A DNA stretch of 64,000 nucleotides from Axinella damicornis (Eukaryota > Porifera > Demospongiae > Axinellida > Axinellidae). Shown here piece after piece: positions 1 to 15,442 of this stretch; positions within the stretch are counted from its first letter, which is position 1, and each line of letters starts with the position of its first letter. The stretch spans positions 5,030,824 through 5,094,823 of the forward strand of contig OZ007505.1 in NCBI GenBank assembly GCA_963931865.1, given 5' to 3'. Below the pieces are notes generated by a model. That model made no database searches and had not been told where the DNA came from. It saw only the letters and a list, made by a program, of their open reading frames with translations. The translations under genes and the position numbers were made by a program.

Positions 1-102
1 ACAAGGCTATCGTAACAGCCCTTATATGTTACTGTGCTTGGTGAAAAGTTATCTAAGGTTGGAGGCGATGCATGAGAAATTATTTTTCATTTTGTTTTGC
101 AG

Positions 103-915
103 GATGTTCATCACTTCCTGATGTCTAACCAGTACAAAGAGGTATCAGTTTGACCATTACGCGAATTTTTTTACAACGTATCCTCTCCAATTGATGAAGT
201 TACTGTATGTAACCACTAATTACATGTACCTAGCTTGTCTTGTTAGAATGTACTGTTAGCTTGTATTTTACAGAATGCAAGTACGCTAAATTTACGCTGT
301 TTGAGTGCAAATGCTATTTGATAAATGTGAAGTGCACTTGAACACATTGTTCATTCTCCAAGCTACTTGACTGTTGTTGTTCAGCTCCGGCATCTGTCTG
401 AGCACGCATTGGCTCGATTTTGGCGTCGCTCCATTTTTGGGCCGGCTATGTCCTTCAACCGTGGGCTGCACCCTCAGCTCTTCCACTTCCACGCTGTTCT
501 TTTTGCTGCTCATGTCACTCTCTGTAGTTATTGTCGCTCCTGAGTGAAGTGATTTCCCTCCCAGAAAGCACCTGAAAGAGACCTGCCATATATTTTGTGC
601 TAGCATGATTGTTCAGCTAGCTAGTAGCTAGCTATACGCTATTATGATTGACACGTGCGTACTGTATTTAAAGGTAATGAAAATATTGTTTTCTTATAAA
701 CGCATCCGCAAAACTTACTTAATAAGATTACCACATTACCGGTAATTTCTAGAATTTAATACGGTATCACCCAAATGGTACTAAGATATCATTCCAACTT
801 GACTATAGCACTGTCCATCCTGCAGGTTGCAAGGCTGTTTCACTCCCATTTTCCTGAGGACGGGAGGCAGGGAACTCACATCATCGTGTTCAGGAGAGAC
901 AGTGACATTCCATAG
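103..915 (+). CDS. 3' end of an unidentified gene (last two exons)
   Basis: Two exons fit together in phase 0. The first, 103-141, follows a TTTTGCAG acceptor and ends at a GTATCA donor. The last, 826-915, follows CCATCCTGCAG and ends at TAG 913-915. Together they encode a C-terminal peptide of 42 residues with the cores HHFLMSNQYKE and HFPEDGRQGTHIIVFRRD. I do not recognise the family. The rest of the gene lies upstream of the window. The 684-bp intron holds an antisense open frame that I did not accept as a gene. The real splice structure is inferred from signals and reading frame only. Confidence 0.45.
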
Positions 916-916
916 C

Positions 917-983
917 TAGCCTCGTTCCCAGACCCGTGCTGTTTTCGGTTGAAAAGCTGGGCAGGGGCCTGGGAACGAGGCTA
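917..983. mobile_element. GAGGCTA-ended MITE copy
   Basis: A 67-bp element starts TAGCCTCGTTCCCAG and ends with its inverted complement CTGGGAACGAGGCTA-like sequence. Short GC-rich inside with TTTTCGGTTG and AAAAGCTGGGC blocks shared by many other copies in the window (for example 54729-54835 and around 60345 and 60690). It begins two bases after the stop codon of the upstream gene, so it probably lies in that gene's 3' UTR. Confidence 0.7.
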
Positions 984-1655
984 TTACAACATGCATACAG
1001 TGCACTGGTACCTTGCACTTCACTTTCCAAGGGAAGTAGCTATGTGCAATGCGTCCACATTCCTACTGGGCCCAAAGACACCATGCAGCAATAATTAAGG
1101 ACACCAACTTAGCTAGAACAGAAAGTGTACTACAGTCATGTATTATTGCTGAAACAGATTGTGCATGCCATGTGTTCCTGTATACATTTTTCCCTGTCCG
1201 TGTAGTGAACTAGCTCAATCATGCTTCCTGTAGCTGGCTATATTACTGTTCAGAGATGCTTTGTTAGATACATATGTAGCTAGATAGATAGATAGATAGA
1301 TAGCAACCACAGCTCAGGCTCTCAGGATTAACCTGCATGCACGAACTAAATTTTGCACTGGTAAACCCGTGATGGCAACCAGATCTTGTTGGAAAGTTGG
1401 GTGTTTGCTGGCGCTGGTGCCTTGCATTTGCAATTGAATGCCACGCCCATGAAGCAGTGGTCTAGGTCTGGCTTCGTCAAACCGCGGTGTGCTTCATTTA
1501 GAGTACTCACCTCCTACAACCTAAACGTCATAGGACTGCTTGGTCAAGGAAGGTCTTTGAAAAAAAGAAGTGTGTCCGGGTTCTGGAGAGAAACTTTCCG
1601 GTTCACACCCAGTGTGTGGAAGGGCCCAAAAGTGCTGCGCTCTGGGCACTAACTC

Positions 1656-4600
1656 ATGGCCATGGCCGAGGTCAAAGCGAAGGACGGACAGAACCCCAAG
1701 TGGGTCCGCTGCGATCTCGGGGACATATTTCGAAACGAATCCCTTCAGAAACTCATAGAAGAGACACTGGCCCAACATGAGGTGACGTTCACTGAAGAGA
1801 CTTCGATTGCACCGCCCTATGACTTTCCAGACTTTGGCGCCAGCCGGCTACAACCAACTGCCCTCAAACATATCTGTAGTGAGCTAGGGAGGTATTTAGA
1901 GAGAGCTGTCACGTCTGTGACGGACATCCCGTCCGTTATCATCATTCAGAGAAGAGCGATTGTGTGGGAGAGAGTGATAGGGGCCTGCCAGGAGCAGATA
2001 TACTCGGACACTGCCCTCCGAAGAGTGTTTGCGGCTATGAAGAAAGGAGAGGAGGAATTTGGGAAGGGAAAGGAAGAGAAAGGGAAAAAAGAGGACACAC
2101 CAAAGGTGGAGCAGTCATCGGAGAAACTCTCTGGGAATGAGATTCTGGTAGAAGTTGGGGTAAAGGCGGGTCTCTCGGTGGTGTTCTCGTTGCTGAAGCA
2201 AACATGGGCGCAGCTTGCATGGCAGAAGCAGGTTGAAGAACAGATGAAAGCATCAGGGGCGGTTGTCCCATTTGCTGGAGTGAATCTCCCAAACGAGGTC
2301 CTACGATCCGTTTTGGATGTCTTGAAGGGTATCCCTCCACTTTCCCTCTCAAATACGAAATCACTGTCGCATCTTGGAAATTCCTGTCTGCAGCAAGCAT
2401 CCGAATTTTTAGATTGGGTTCTCCAACCAGGATCGTTTGTAGATGCCGAGGGGAAGAGACTGGCTGCCGAGATATCGTTTAGTCTGGCACTCCAGTATGG
2501 CTGTCTTAACAACCTGATAGACTGGGTGGAGAAGGTTCTTGCGTGTCTCATCTGCTATGAGGGGAAGGGGGAGGTGATGAGACCATCTCTCTCACTGGAG
2601 TTTTGTTGCACTGCTCTGGAAGAGATCAGAAAACGAACTGTAAGCATATAATGGGATACACATGACAAGCTGCGATTGTTGACAGCTGTACATACAGTAT
2701 GTCAGTTACATCATGTACATGTACGTACAGCCGTTAGACAATGCTTTTATGTGGGTACGAGGAGGGGGGGTGGGGGGGGGGGGGGGGGGAGGGGGGAGGG
2801 GGAGGGGGGGGGGGGGAGGGAGGAGGGGGAGGGGGGGGGGGGTTAGGTTCGGTTAGGTTAGTTTATTGAGGAAGTTGCTGAGAGAGATTGCTATGATTAC
2901 CCAGAAATTATTATGAGGGGACAATGGAGGAATGAATGCATGACACAAGAAAGGTACTCTAATGCTCAAGTGTGGCCATAACGGGAAATGTAAATCTACT
3001 TGTCCATTAGTCTGAGAAGGAGGGCTGTACTCAGCTTCCCCAAACTAACCCTCCGTTCTACCCCACCCCTCCGTTTGCATAATGTGTTCTGTTAGTCAGT
3101 AAAGGGAGAAGTATGTTTACAGAAAGAGCACCAACATCTGATTATTAGTCTGATACTGGTACTGCCGATCTGCAGAGTCCACTCGGGTAGAGATTAAACT
3201 GCTTGCATTGGCAATGCAGTAGTCAGCCAAGTTGTATGCTCCTTTGATGACCTCCTGGGGTAACCGACCGTGTCCGCAACATAGGAGGGTGGTGGGTAAA
3301 ATGAGCAGCTGGTCCCTTGTAGAGAAGGGAGCATGTATATATAACTGCCGTAGATTAGCATACCAACTCTGCTATTCTTGTGTCTTCCTCAGCACATAAG
3401 GATGCTAGGGGAGAGTGTGGACCAGACACCATTCCAGTCGCTAGATCCCGCTGCAGATGGGAGTGTCTCGCTGCTGGAGTTTGCTCTGTTTCTGTGCCAA
3501 CAGGTATGTACCAGGAGCCCGTAAGCTCCTGATGGTACATGTGTGACCTTTCTAACCTGAGACCATTTTGAGTCTCCTTCCATACTCACCTGGCCATATT
3601 ATCTGTTGGGGCCCCTACAGTATATGCCTGCAGGAGCTTGAAGTAGTATCCCTTCTCATTTTTGTCTCGGCGCTGAAGCGCCGAGACACAGTGCTGGGTA
3701 CGTATACGTACGTCTGTCTGTCCACATAGCTGGTGCGCATGCACAACGGATTTACTAACTAGTAATGTGCATGTGGCCGCACCCTACTGTGGTAGACAAC
3801 TGCAAACAAGATTACAAGGTATACGCAAGAATGATCGTCTGAGGAGCGCGCCAAGAACGCAGACAATACAAGCTGACTGAGAAAGGCAACGGCAAGGAAG
3901 GCCTGAACAAGAGAGTCCGGAACAGAGAGAGCAACGACTATAACGACTACAAGCTGACCGAGAGAGGAGACAGCTAAGAAGGCAACGAGAAACCACTGAC
4001 CAACATAGGCAACGTGTAGCTAGCTAGATGCTCGTAGACTACATCAGTATTCCTCCATTGGCAAATTTAGTCTTAGTCTTCTCTTCAAGCCGTGTGCTTG
4101 CGTATACTTTTTCAGTCCAAGTCAAAGGTATGACCAGTGCGCCTTTCATTGAAGTTTGTCCATCATATATATGTGTCTATTCAAGACTGTATTGGTGCAA
4201 CAAATTGTGACGTATTTGCCTGTTGACACACTGTAAAGTCTTTCATCAGTACGGCAGCATGCGCGAAGATTTGATCTAATCTCGGAGCTATAGCTAGCTA
4301 CCGAGCAAATCTTGTTAAACCATCTGTAGTGTCCAACACTTGTATCAGTCTTGCAAGCAAACCGCCGAGACAATTTTTCAAAAAAAGGCGTCTTGTTCAA
4401 ACAGTGGCCCTGTATGACATTGTGTTAGTGTTCCCTCCCTCCCTCCCTCCCTCCCTCCCTCCCTCCCTCCCTCCCTCCCTCCCTCCCTCCCTCCCTCCCT
4501 CCCTCCTTCCCTCCCTGCCCCGCTCCCTGTTTCCACCTCAACAGCTAGCCAGTGTGAGTCGGAACTGCACTCGCTACTTTGGCCAGGACAGCGGGCAAGA

Positions 4601-6649
4601 GCAGGACGCACAGGAACATAGATTCCTCTCTGAGACGTGCGAAACATATGCCTTCGGTAGCAACAGTAGCAGCCAACTGGCCATGGGGTCCACAGAGAAG
4701 TTTGTTCGTGCCTCTCCAATGGCACACCTAGCCAACTGCCAACTGGTGAGGGGTGGGTGGGAGTGGGTAGGTTGGGGTTTGAGGAGGAGGGATGGGAGTG
4801 GGGAGGGGTGGGGTGGGAGGAGGAGGGAGGAGGGGGAGGGATGGGAGTGGAGACAGGTGGGATAGGGAGGTGTGGGAGTTGGGAGGGTAGAGGGAAGGAG
4901 GAACGAAGAGGTGTAGACAAGGCTATTGCGTAGCGGTTGTGCTTGTTCCCGGTTGTCGGATTGTTGCTGCCTATTCTCATAATGTGGCGTCCGTATCCTG
5001 GGCCACAGAATAAGAGTAAGTTGCTTCTGTTGCAGTTGCCATCTTGTACCCAGTGGCGGATCCAGAAATTTCGATAGGGGGGTTCAGCAGGTTGGTTGGC
5101 ACAGTGCGCCGCCGAAGGAGTGTGCGCAGAGCCACAAAGCAGCAATCAGTCCGCGCGAAGCACGGAAGAAAAATTTTGCGTGTTCTTTTAGTGATCAGGA
5201 AGTGCTCTCGTAGCATCTGTACGCATTGTGGACACGTTCCCAGACGCAAAGAAGATTGACTAAGTAACCAGTCAGTATCGATGTCTGGAGTACTCGAGTG
5301 CTATCACAGTGGCGTAGCCAGGGTACTGCACATAAGATACACACTTACATGTACATACAAACACACACTCATAACACACACAGGTTGAAGCGGGTCAATA
5401 CTGTTCATTTGTGATCTATGGCGACGGTTCAATGAAAGCTTGTGGCAAGGTTGGTATCATAATACCGTATGACAATTCATGTACATGCATGTAGTATGTG
5501 TATTCAGGAGCTTATTAGCTCCTGGTGTACTCCATTCGGCACTGATTATAGTGCAGTACCATGGTGTACAGTATTGTAACACAGTGAAACCTGACATGCA
5601 AGCTAGTAGTTGCTTCACCAAGCCATGCAGAGGGTATCCCAGCATTGCAGATTGCAAAGCATAGTCCTTACCTAGCCTCGTTCCCAGGCTGGGCGGGGCC
5701 TGGGAACGAGGCTAGTCCTTATCCCTGTATATGCAGTCCTTAATCCAGCCTAAGTCTGATGTAGGCTGCTATGCCAGCAAGCAATGCAGCAAGTCCAAAG
5801 GCCAAGCAGTGTTCTAGGGTATCTACAACTGTAGACTCGTACCAAAGGGTGTGACTAGGTGTCTGTAGACTCGTACCAAAGGGTGTGACTAGGTGTCTGT
5901 AGATTCGTACCAAAGGGTGTGACTAGGTGTCTGTAGACTCGTACCAAAGGGTGTGACTAGGTGTCTGTAGACTCGTACCAAAGGGTGTGACTAGGTGTCT
6001 GTAGACTCGTACCAAAGGGTGTGACTAGGTGTCTGTAGACTCGTACCAAAGGGTGTGACTAGGTGTCTATACAAACTGCAGTCAGCATGCAGTCTAGCCC
6101 AGGCCACATATCAATTTACTAGTTACTAGTGTAGGGTAGACTCAGTGCAGTAATCTCTAGGTGCTTTTCTTCCCCTTTCTCCCTTCTCCCTCTTTCCTCT
6201 CCCTCCTCCCTTCCTCCCCCTCCTCCCTTCCTTCCCCTCCTCCGTTCTTCCTTTCCCTCCTTTCCTCCCCCTCGTTTCTTCTCCCTCCTCTCCTCTCCCT
6301 CCTTTCTCCCCCTCCTTCCTTCTCCCTCCTTCCTGTCCTTCTCTTCTCCTCTTCTCTCCTCCTCCCTTCTTCCTCCCTCTCTCTCTTCCACCTCCTCCGT
6401 TCTTCCTCCTTCCTCTTCACCTCCTTTTTCTGCCCCACTTCTTCTCTTGTCCCCCCTCCTCTCACTCTCATCATCCTAGGGGAGCTATGGTCGTCTTGGC
6501 CTTGGCAACAGTGACAGTCAGACCAGCATGAAGGAAGTGAACACATTTCCTCCAGGTACCATCATCCGTAAGATGGCTTCCTCACGTGGCTCCGATGGTC
6601 ACTCCCTGTGCATCACTGCAGAGGGAAAAGTCTACAGCTGGGGGGGACG
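1656..6649 (+). CDS. HERC1: HERC1-type E3 ligase, 5' part: N-terminal domain and first RCC1 blades
   Basis: Five exons: 1656-2639, 3393-3503, 4545-4745, 5384-5449 and 6480-6649 (510 codons plus 2 nt). All have AG/GT borders; the first four end in phase 0 and the fifth in phase 2. The first ATG follows an in-frame TAA. Residues about 155-300 match the HERC1 N-terminal region (EVGVKAGLSVVFSLLKQ, GIPPLSLSN, GKRLAAEISFSLALQYG, WVEKVL). Exons 3-5 encode the start of the first RCC1-like propeller (CETYAFGSNSSSQL, VEAGQYCSFVI, GSYGRLGLGNSDSQ, SRGSDGHSLCIT, GKVYSWG). The 66-bp exon 4 is easily missed but completes a blade exactly. HERC1 is a giant cytosolic ubiquitin ligase with GEF-like propellers. 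The next exons should lie in the assembly gap that follows. Assignment to HERC1 rather than another large HERC rests on the N-terminal domain. Confidence 0.85.
2763..2843. repeat. poly-G tract in HERC1 intron 1
   Basis: About 80 bases of almost pure G with scattered A. Guanine runs on the + (coding) strand of the intron could form G-quadruplexes in DNA or in the pre-mRNA. Length is likely to be poorly resolved by sequencing. Confidence 0.85.
3650..4016. repeat. possible dispersed repeat in HERC1 intron 2
   Basis: Begins with a hairpin TCTCGGCGCTGAAGCGCCGAGA, followed by TACGTATACGTACG and a purine-rich tail. A related opening (GAGCGCATTAGCGCGAGG then a TACGTACG run) occurs at 49654-49755, and a looser relative (GCGCATGCGC, TCTGTCTGTCC) near 43750. 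I read these as members of one dispersed non-coding family, but the boundaries are uncertain and no coding potential is convincing. Confidence 0.35.
4433..4513. repeat. (CCCT)n microsatellite before HERC1 exon 3
   Basis: About 20 copies of CCCT. It sits directly upstream of the exon 3 acceptor (4541-4544) and serves as, or extends, the polypyrimidine tract. Confidence 0.9.
5673..5714. mobile_element. minimal GAGGCTA-ended MITE copy
   Basis: A 42-bp copy made of little more than the two inverted ends: TAGCCTCGTTCCCAGGC, a short GGGCGG spacer, and GCCTGGGAACGAGGCTA. It forms a near-perfect hairpin and is the shortest complete copy in the window. Confidence 0.75.
5831..6068. repeat. 34-bp minisatellite, seven copies
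   Basis: Seven head-to-tail copies of a 34-bp unit beginning GTAGACTCGTACCAAAGGG, exactly 238 bp. The copies are almost identical (one carries GTAGATTCG), so the array is young. It lies in HERC1 intron 4. Confidence 0.9.
6162..6470. repeat. 300-bp polypyrimidine tract
   Basis: Roughly 300 bases that are almost entirely C and T on the + strand (CTCCCTCCTTCC-like runs). It ends at the acceptor of HERC1 exon 5 (AG at 6478-6479). Homopurine-homopyrimidine tracts of this length can form triplex (H-DNA), and this one would be an extreme polypyrimidine tract for splicing. Confidence 0.85.
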
Positions 6650-6651
6650 GT

Positions 6652-6782
6652 GAGTAGGGTGTGGGTGTGAGAGGGTGAGGGGTGTGTGTATGAGAGGGTG
6701 AGGAGGTGTGGATGTGAGAGGGTGAGGGGTGTGTGTATGAGAGGGTGAGGAGGTGTGGATGTGAGAGGGTGAGGGGTGTAGG
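6652..6782. repeat. GT-rich minisatellite in HERC1 intron 5
   Basis: Imperfect tandem units of about 46 bp containing TGAGAGGGTGAGG and GGTGTG. It begins directly at the donor site (GT at 6650-6651) of exon 5. Confidence 0.7.
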
Positions 6783-7034
6783 TGTTCATGTAGGTCTGAG
6801 AATTACATCACTCAAGTCCACAATTGAGGGGATACCAAAGAGGGGTGTGTGGGGTGTGTGAGGATGTGAGTGTGGATCTGGATGGGAGGATGAGAGTGGG
6901 GTGTGAGGTGTTTGTGAGGATGTACATGAGGATGTACATGTAGGTGGGGGGGATGTGTTTTTTGTAGGTGTGTGATTGTGTAGGTGTGGGTGTGTGATAA
7001 GAGTCATGTTTTGATCCTCACATTACACAGTCAC

Positions 7035-7234
7035 NNNNNNNNNNNNNNNNNNNNNNNNNNNNNNNNNNNNNNNNNNNNNNNNNNNNNNNNNNNNNNNNNN
7101 NNNNNNNNNNNNNNNNNNNNNNNNNNNNNNNNNNNNNNNNNNNNNNNNNNNNNNNNNNNNNNNNNNNNNNNNNNNNNNNNNNNNNNNNNNNNNNNNNNNN
7201 NNNNNNNNNNNNNNNNNNNNNNNNNNNNNNNNNN
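7035..7234. other. 200-N assembly gap
   Basis: Exactly 200 N, which looks like a fixed-size scaffold join rather than a measured length. It falls between the second blade of the HERC1 first propeller and the pre-HECT exon, so a large part of the gene is absent from the assembly here. Confidence 0.95.
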
Positions 7235-7293
7235 GCAGCCTATTGCTAAATGCTCAGAGGCACTGCTGTGTTGTATTTCACTCGTGCTTGCAG

Positions 7294-11754
<4,461 letters not shown>

Positions 11755-12579
11755 TGAGCTAGTATTGTTTGTACATAACTAGGTGTGAGAATTTCAGAGT
11801 AGCAATTATGATTTGTGTAGCATAATTTATATGCTACAGTACACAAAAAGTGAGTTCGGTGTATCTATTTGTACTGACATATTGAAATTTAACAGTGAGA
11901 GTTGTGGCACTTTGTGAAGAACTACCTCGGGCTGCATTAAGTGGAAATTACATCTTTAATTATTTGATTAGGGGTGGCCCTTTTCACTCAACCCCTGGAA
12001 CAAAAGTCATACTTATAGTCGGGTGACAGCTAGAGCAATACTGATCCATGACGATCCAGAATGACATTTCCATATATTGCATGGACTCGCTCACGCTTAC
12101 CCCACAATGGCATGCATTCGTCTATAGTCAGGTGACTTTCAGCAGGACAGCAGCACATGTACAGCCAATACTGATTAACAAGTACATGTACACAGACAGG
12201 AAACTGGATCGAATATAATTATATATTTATGATGGTACTCCTGTTAGCATGAGGGTGGCCCTGGAGTAGGTACAGTCACGTTCGGACGGGGGGAAATGTC
12301 GCCGTTGGATTCTAATTTGCAGAGGCAGGTCGTTTGATCTAATAACTGCTTGATCAAGAGACTGACTTGTAGCATATTTGTGTAGAAAGTGGGCAGAGAT
12401 ACCTCAAGAGAACATCTTGATAGATGAAAAAATTGCATACGCTCCGGGTGCACACATAATTTACAGTGCAACAGTGTACTCACTCGTACATGATGGCCCC
12501 TCCGGCCACCACCCTGCCCCCTACACTACCCCACCCTGGTGGCCCCCTCCGGCCACCACCCTGCCCCCTACACTACCTC

Positions 12580-12770
12580 ACCCCCCAGGCCTACCCCACC
12601 CCCCCCAGGCTGCCCCACCCCCCCCCCCCCCCAGGCTGCCCCACCCCCCCCCCCCCCCAGGCTGCCCCACCCCCCCCCCCCCCCCCCCCCAGGCTGCCCC
12701 ACCCCCCCCCAGGCTGCCCCACCCCCCCCAGGCTGCCCCACCCCCCCAGGCTGCCCCACCCCCCAGGCAG
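12580..12770. repeat. C-rich minisatellite (poly-C with AGGCTGCCCCA units)
   Basis: Eight or so units of AGGCTGCCCCACCC separated by C-runs of different length, preceded by a duplicated GGCCACCACCCTGCCCCCTACAC-type segment (about 12490-12580). It is in the intergenic space between the HERC1 and TP53BP1 3' ends. Proline-rich open frames across it are artefacts of the repeat. Confidence 0.85.
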
Positions 12771-12849
12771 TGAAAGATAGAGCAAGGGTAAGGTTAGGGT
12801 GAGGGCTCACCTCACCTTAACCTCACCCGAGCAGTACCTAGCCCGAATG

Positions 12850-12975
12850 ACTTGGACACTGCGGGACCCGCTTTATATACCCGCAGAAGCCGGCCGGCAA
12901 CGCGCGCGCCGGTAGACCCTAATGCTCTAATTTGATTGGTTGGTTCACATTTTGGCGGCAAAATTATGTCAGCTG
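12850..12975. promoter_or_regulatory. promoter-like GC island with E2F-like, CCAAT and TATA motifs
   Basis: Within 120 bp there is TTTTGGCGGCAAAA, a near-palindromic E2F-like site (12952-12965), an inverted CCAAT box (ATTGG) at about 12938, a CpG-dense core (CGCGCGCGCC) and, read on the minus strand, a TATATAAAG box near 12872-12880. An ATG at 12967 follows directly but opens only a short frame. The block may drive a short or non-coding transcript between the two convergent genes. This is inference from motifs only. Confidence 0.35.
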
Positions 12976-13397
12976 TGCTGACGGTAGCCAATGTGAGTGT
13001 GTTTCTGTCTCTGTCGATTTTCTTCCATCGTTCTCCAATGGCGTTGGCCTCCTCAGGTAGCCCCTCTGCTAATGGCGTTCCCTCTGTTAATGGCGTTGGC
13101 TCTGTTGCTGTTGTTGTAGTTGACTCCGAATGCTGTTCCGTTTAATAGTCTCAGTACTACTGTTTCGTGGGGTGCCCCTCGCCGCTTGGAAATAAGTTTG
13201 GAACGAGTTTGTTGCTGTGACAGTTGGGCTTGAAACGGAGGTAGAGATATACCACCTATAGCTATATGTGTGTTGTGGTGCATTATGTGAGTGTGTGTGT
13301 GTGTGGTATATGAAGATGTACGTGTTCACAGTGTTATTGAAGATGTGGGTATAGCCTCGTTACAACTTCCCAGGCCTGCGCTTGCCTTACCTCTCTC

Positions 13398-13482
13398 GAC
13401 CCTTTCCCTCCTGGTCCACATGCAGATGGCCTCCCCACATCTTCTTCCAGCTGTGTCTACAAGCCCTACATGCTGGTACCCA
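13398..13482 (+). pseudogene. decayed copy of the last HERC1 exon start
   Basis: The stretch CCCTTTCCCTCC, GTCCACA, CAGATGGCCTCCCCAC, CTTCTTCCAGCTG, GTCTAC reproduces the intron-exon border and catalytic-cysteine region at 11530-11600. About 10 bases with the ACTTGC that encodes the catalytic cysteine are deleted, so the copy is dead. It lies about 1.7 kb downstream of the parent gene, near the end of TP53BP1. Confidence 0.7.
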
Positions 13483-13707
13483 CCCTTGTTACTGGAAAAC
13501 CTCTGCGACCTAACCATTTAAAATAGCTGAGGTTGCTTTTTGCTGTGTTCAGAGCAGCAATACAGCATAATAATCATGAGAATGAGATCTGATCTTGAAC
13601 AAAAAATGAAAATGGCTGAGAGTCAAGTTAGAGATAAAAATGATCCGCTATTAGAGTGGTTATGTACGTATGTAACACAAACAACCAGCAGCAGTACAAA
13701 TATCATT

Positions 13708-15442
13708 TCACTTGAACCAGAAGTCTCGGTAGTTTTCCAGCCTTTTGCCCTGAATGAGGCATTGCACTATCCACTGCGGGTTCAGGAGTTTCATCCCAAC
13801 CTTGTTCGCCAGACGCAGCAGGCTGTTTGGTCTGTGTTTGTCTTCACAAATGACTACCATGTCACCCAGGAGACTGCTGCCTGTACACATGCACAACAGG
13901 GAAGGATCAAGAAAGAAGTACTGATTCCTGGAGCATTACAGGTGTACAGGAAAAGTACACTAAATGTAGGACAATTTGTTCCATGCTATGCAATTCCTTC
14001 CACTCAGCAATTAAATGTCACACACACGCATGTGCCCATACCATTTCCAGTATCAGAAATAGCACATTAGTTGACATCTACGCCCCCCCCCCCCCCCCCC
14101 CCCCCCCAACTTATCATCCCAAATCTGTCACATACCGGGGCACTACACCAGCACATCTCACACCAGAGTGTTCAACGTACCTTCCTCGGATCTGGCTATC
14201 TGGTGGCAGGAGGGAAGCTTGGAGAAGTGTGTGGCACCAGCCCGGTGAAGAATGGGGCTCCACTGGTGCTATATAGAGGGAAGCAAACAAGGAGCTACAG
14301 TTAAATGCTCAGTAGGAATTCACTTTTGAAAATCACATTCCAAGAACCATATCTCCCCGCTTTAATACAGACTGTTACATGTTACACAGGTTGTTTAGGC
14401 ATGGGTCCCTGACGTAAACCAAACCACTTAATGGGAGTGTTTTCAAGCTAGATGTGACCACCCACATGCACATGTTCATGTCTCCTTGCCCTTAACTAGT
14501 TAGCTGTGCCTCGAGGTGGACCAAGAACAGATTTGATCACCACTCACCTTGAAGCTGTCACTACCAGCTATGTACACGTTGACTCCTCTCAAAACTGAAG
14601 ATCTGCTTCTTGGTTGCCTGCATGTGGAAAAGTGTGTGTGCATGGGTGCATGCATGATTGTGCATGTGTGCCCAAATGTGTGTGCGTGTGTGTGTGGTGT
14701 GTGTGTGTGTGTGGGTGTGTGGGTGTGTGTACATGTATTGTTGATTTGTTGATCATTACATCATGTGCTAGGAGAACCCATATCAAACTCCAATTACTGT
14801 ACATGTACACTTAACCATGTGTGGAAGTATGGTAGTAGCGGTAGCAACTTACCATTGTACAGGAGAGTCACTCCCCAGTGGAACTCCAGCTGGGAGACGA
14901 TACGGCCGGTAGTCTACAACACAACCCTGAGGGAAGGGAGGGGGAAGAGAAGAGTCAGACTACTGAAGGTATCGGAGTTTCAGCAACCCAAAGAGCTGAG
15001 GCCAAAGGACTGTCTACATATAAAACTCATTTACAAATGGTTTTACGTAAACCAAACCACTTAATGGGAGTGTTTTCAAGCTGAGAACAATCCATGGTGA
15101 CCATTTGATCAAAGCATCCTCACCTGTTCAATGCACTCTTTCACCCAATCGTACGACACACAGGGAACTGCCAATGCTAGCCCCAGGAGGTACTTCACAG
15201 TGCGACAGTGGGTGTCTGCTACGACAAAGAACCTGCCGTCAATAATCTGCTAGGGATGAAAGGAGGGAGAGGAGGAGAGACACTACACAATTGAAAGTTG
15301 AAGTGATCATGACTCGGAGGAGCTTCACACAATTTATAAACTTTAGTATAAACCATAATCCATCTTACCCGCTCGTTGGTGATGGTGTTGAGTATCTTTC
15401 CTCTCCGGCTCCTGATCTCGGAAGAGATGAAGTCCTTGTCCA
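13708..15442 (-). other. TP53BP1: TP53BP1 tandem BRCT exons
   Basis: The last six exons, with part of exon 15993-15916, encode the two C-terminal BRCT repeats. BRCT1 shows FEGYSFLLT, DKDFISSEIRSRRGKIL, FFVVADTHCRTVKYLLGLA, VPCVSYDWVKECIEQ, followed by the inter-BRCT linker DYRPYRLPAG. BRCT2 shows VLRGVNVYIAG, WSPILHRAGATHF, LLGDMVVICED and LLNPQWIVQCLIQGKRL. Each has the conserved W-x-x-x-C signature of helix 3. The linker and both repeats align with human 53BP1 without gaps longer than a few residues. In mammals this module binds p53 and the phosphorylated tail of H2AX. Confidence 0.9.

Noticed and set aside
292..606. Minus-strand open frame of 104 codons with a possible donor after NNNSQ (GTAGCT at 361-366)
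   Set aside because: It lies in the intron of the + strand gene whose exons are 103-141 and 826-915, has no recognisable domain, and no matching downstream exon could be placed.
4378..5145. Minus-strand frame of 255 codons
   Set aside because: Shadow of HERC1 exon 3 and of a (CCCT)n repeat; composition is repetitive and no splice or domain evidence supports it.
5831..6068. CRISPR-like array (regular 34-bp periodicity)
   Set aside because: Repeats are directly adjacent with no unique spacers; this is a minisatellite in an animal intron.
6119..6546. Glu/Arg/Gly-rich frames on the minus strand and Pro/Ser/Leu frames on the plus strand
   Set aside because: Pure translation of the polypyrimidine tract at 6162-6470.
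12378..12810. Proline-rich and glycine-rich frames
   Set aside because: Artefacts of the C-rich minisatellite; several frames are open on both strands.
14071..14304. Plus-strand frame of 77 codons
   Set aside because: It is the complement of TP53BP1 exon 14268-14181, which has proper splice sites and BRCT sequence on the minus strand.
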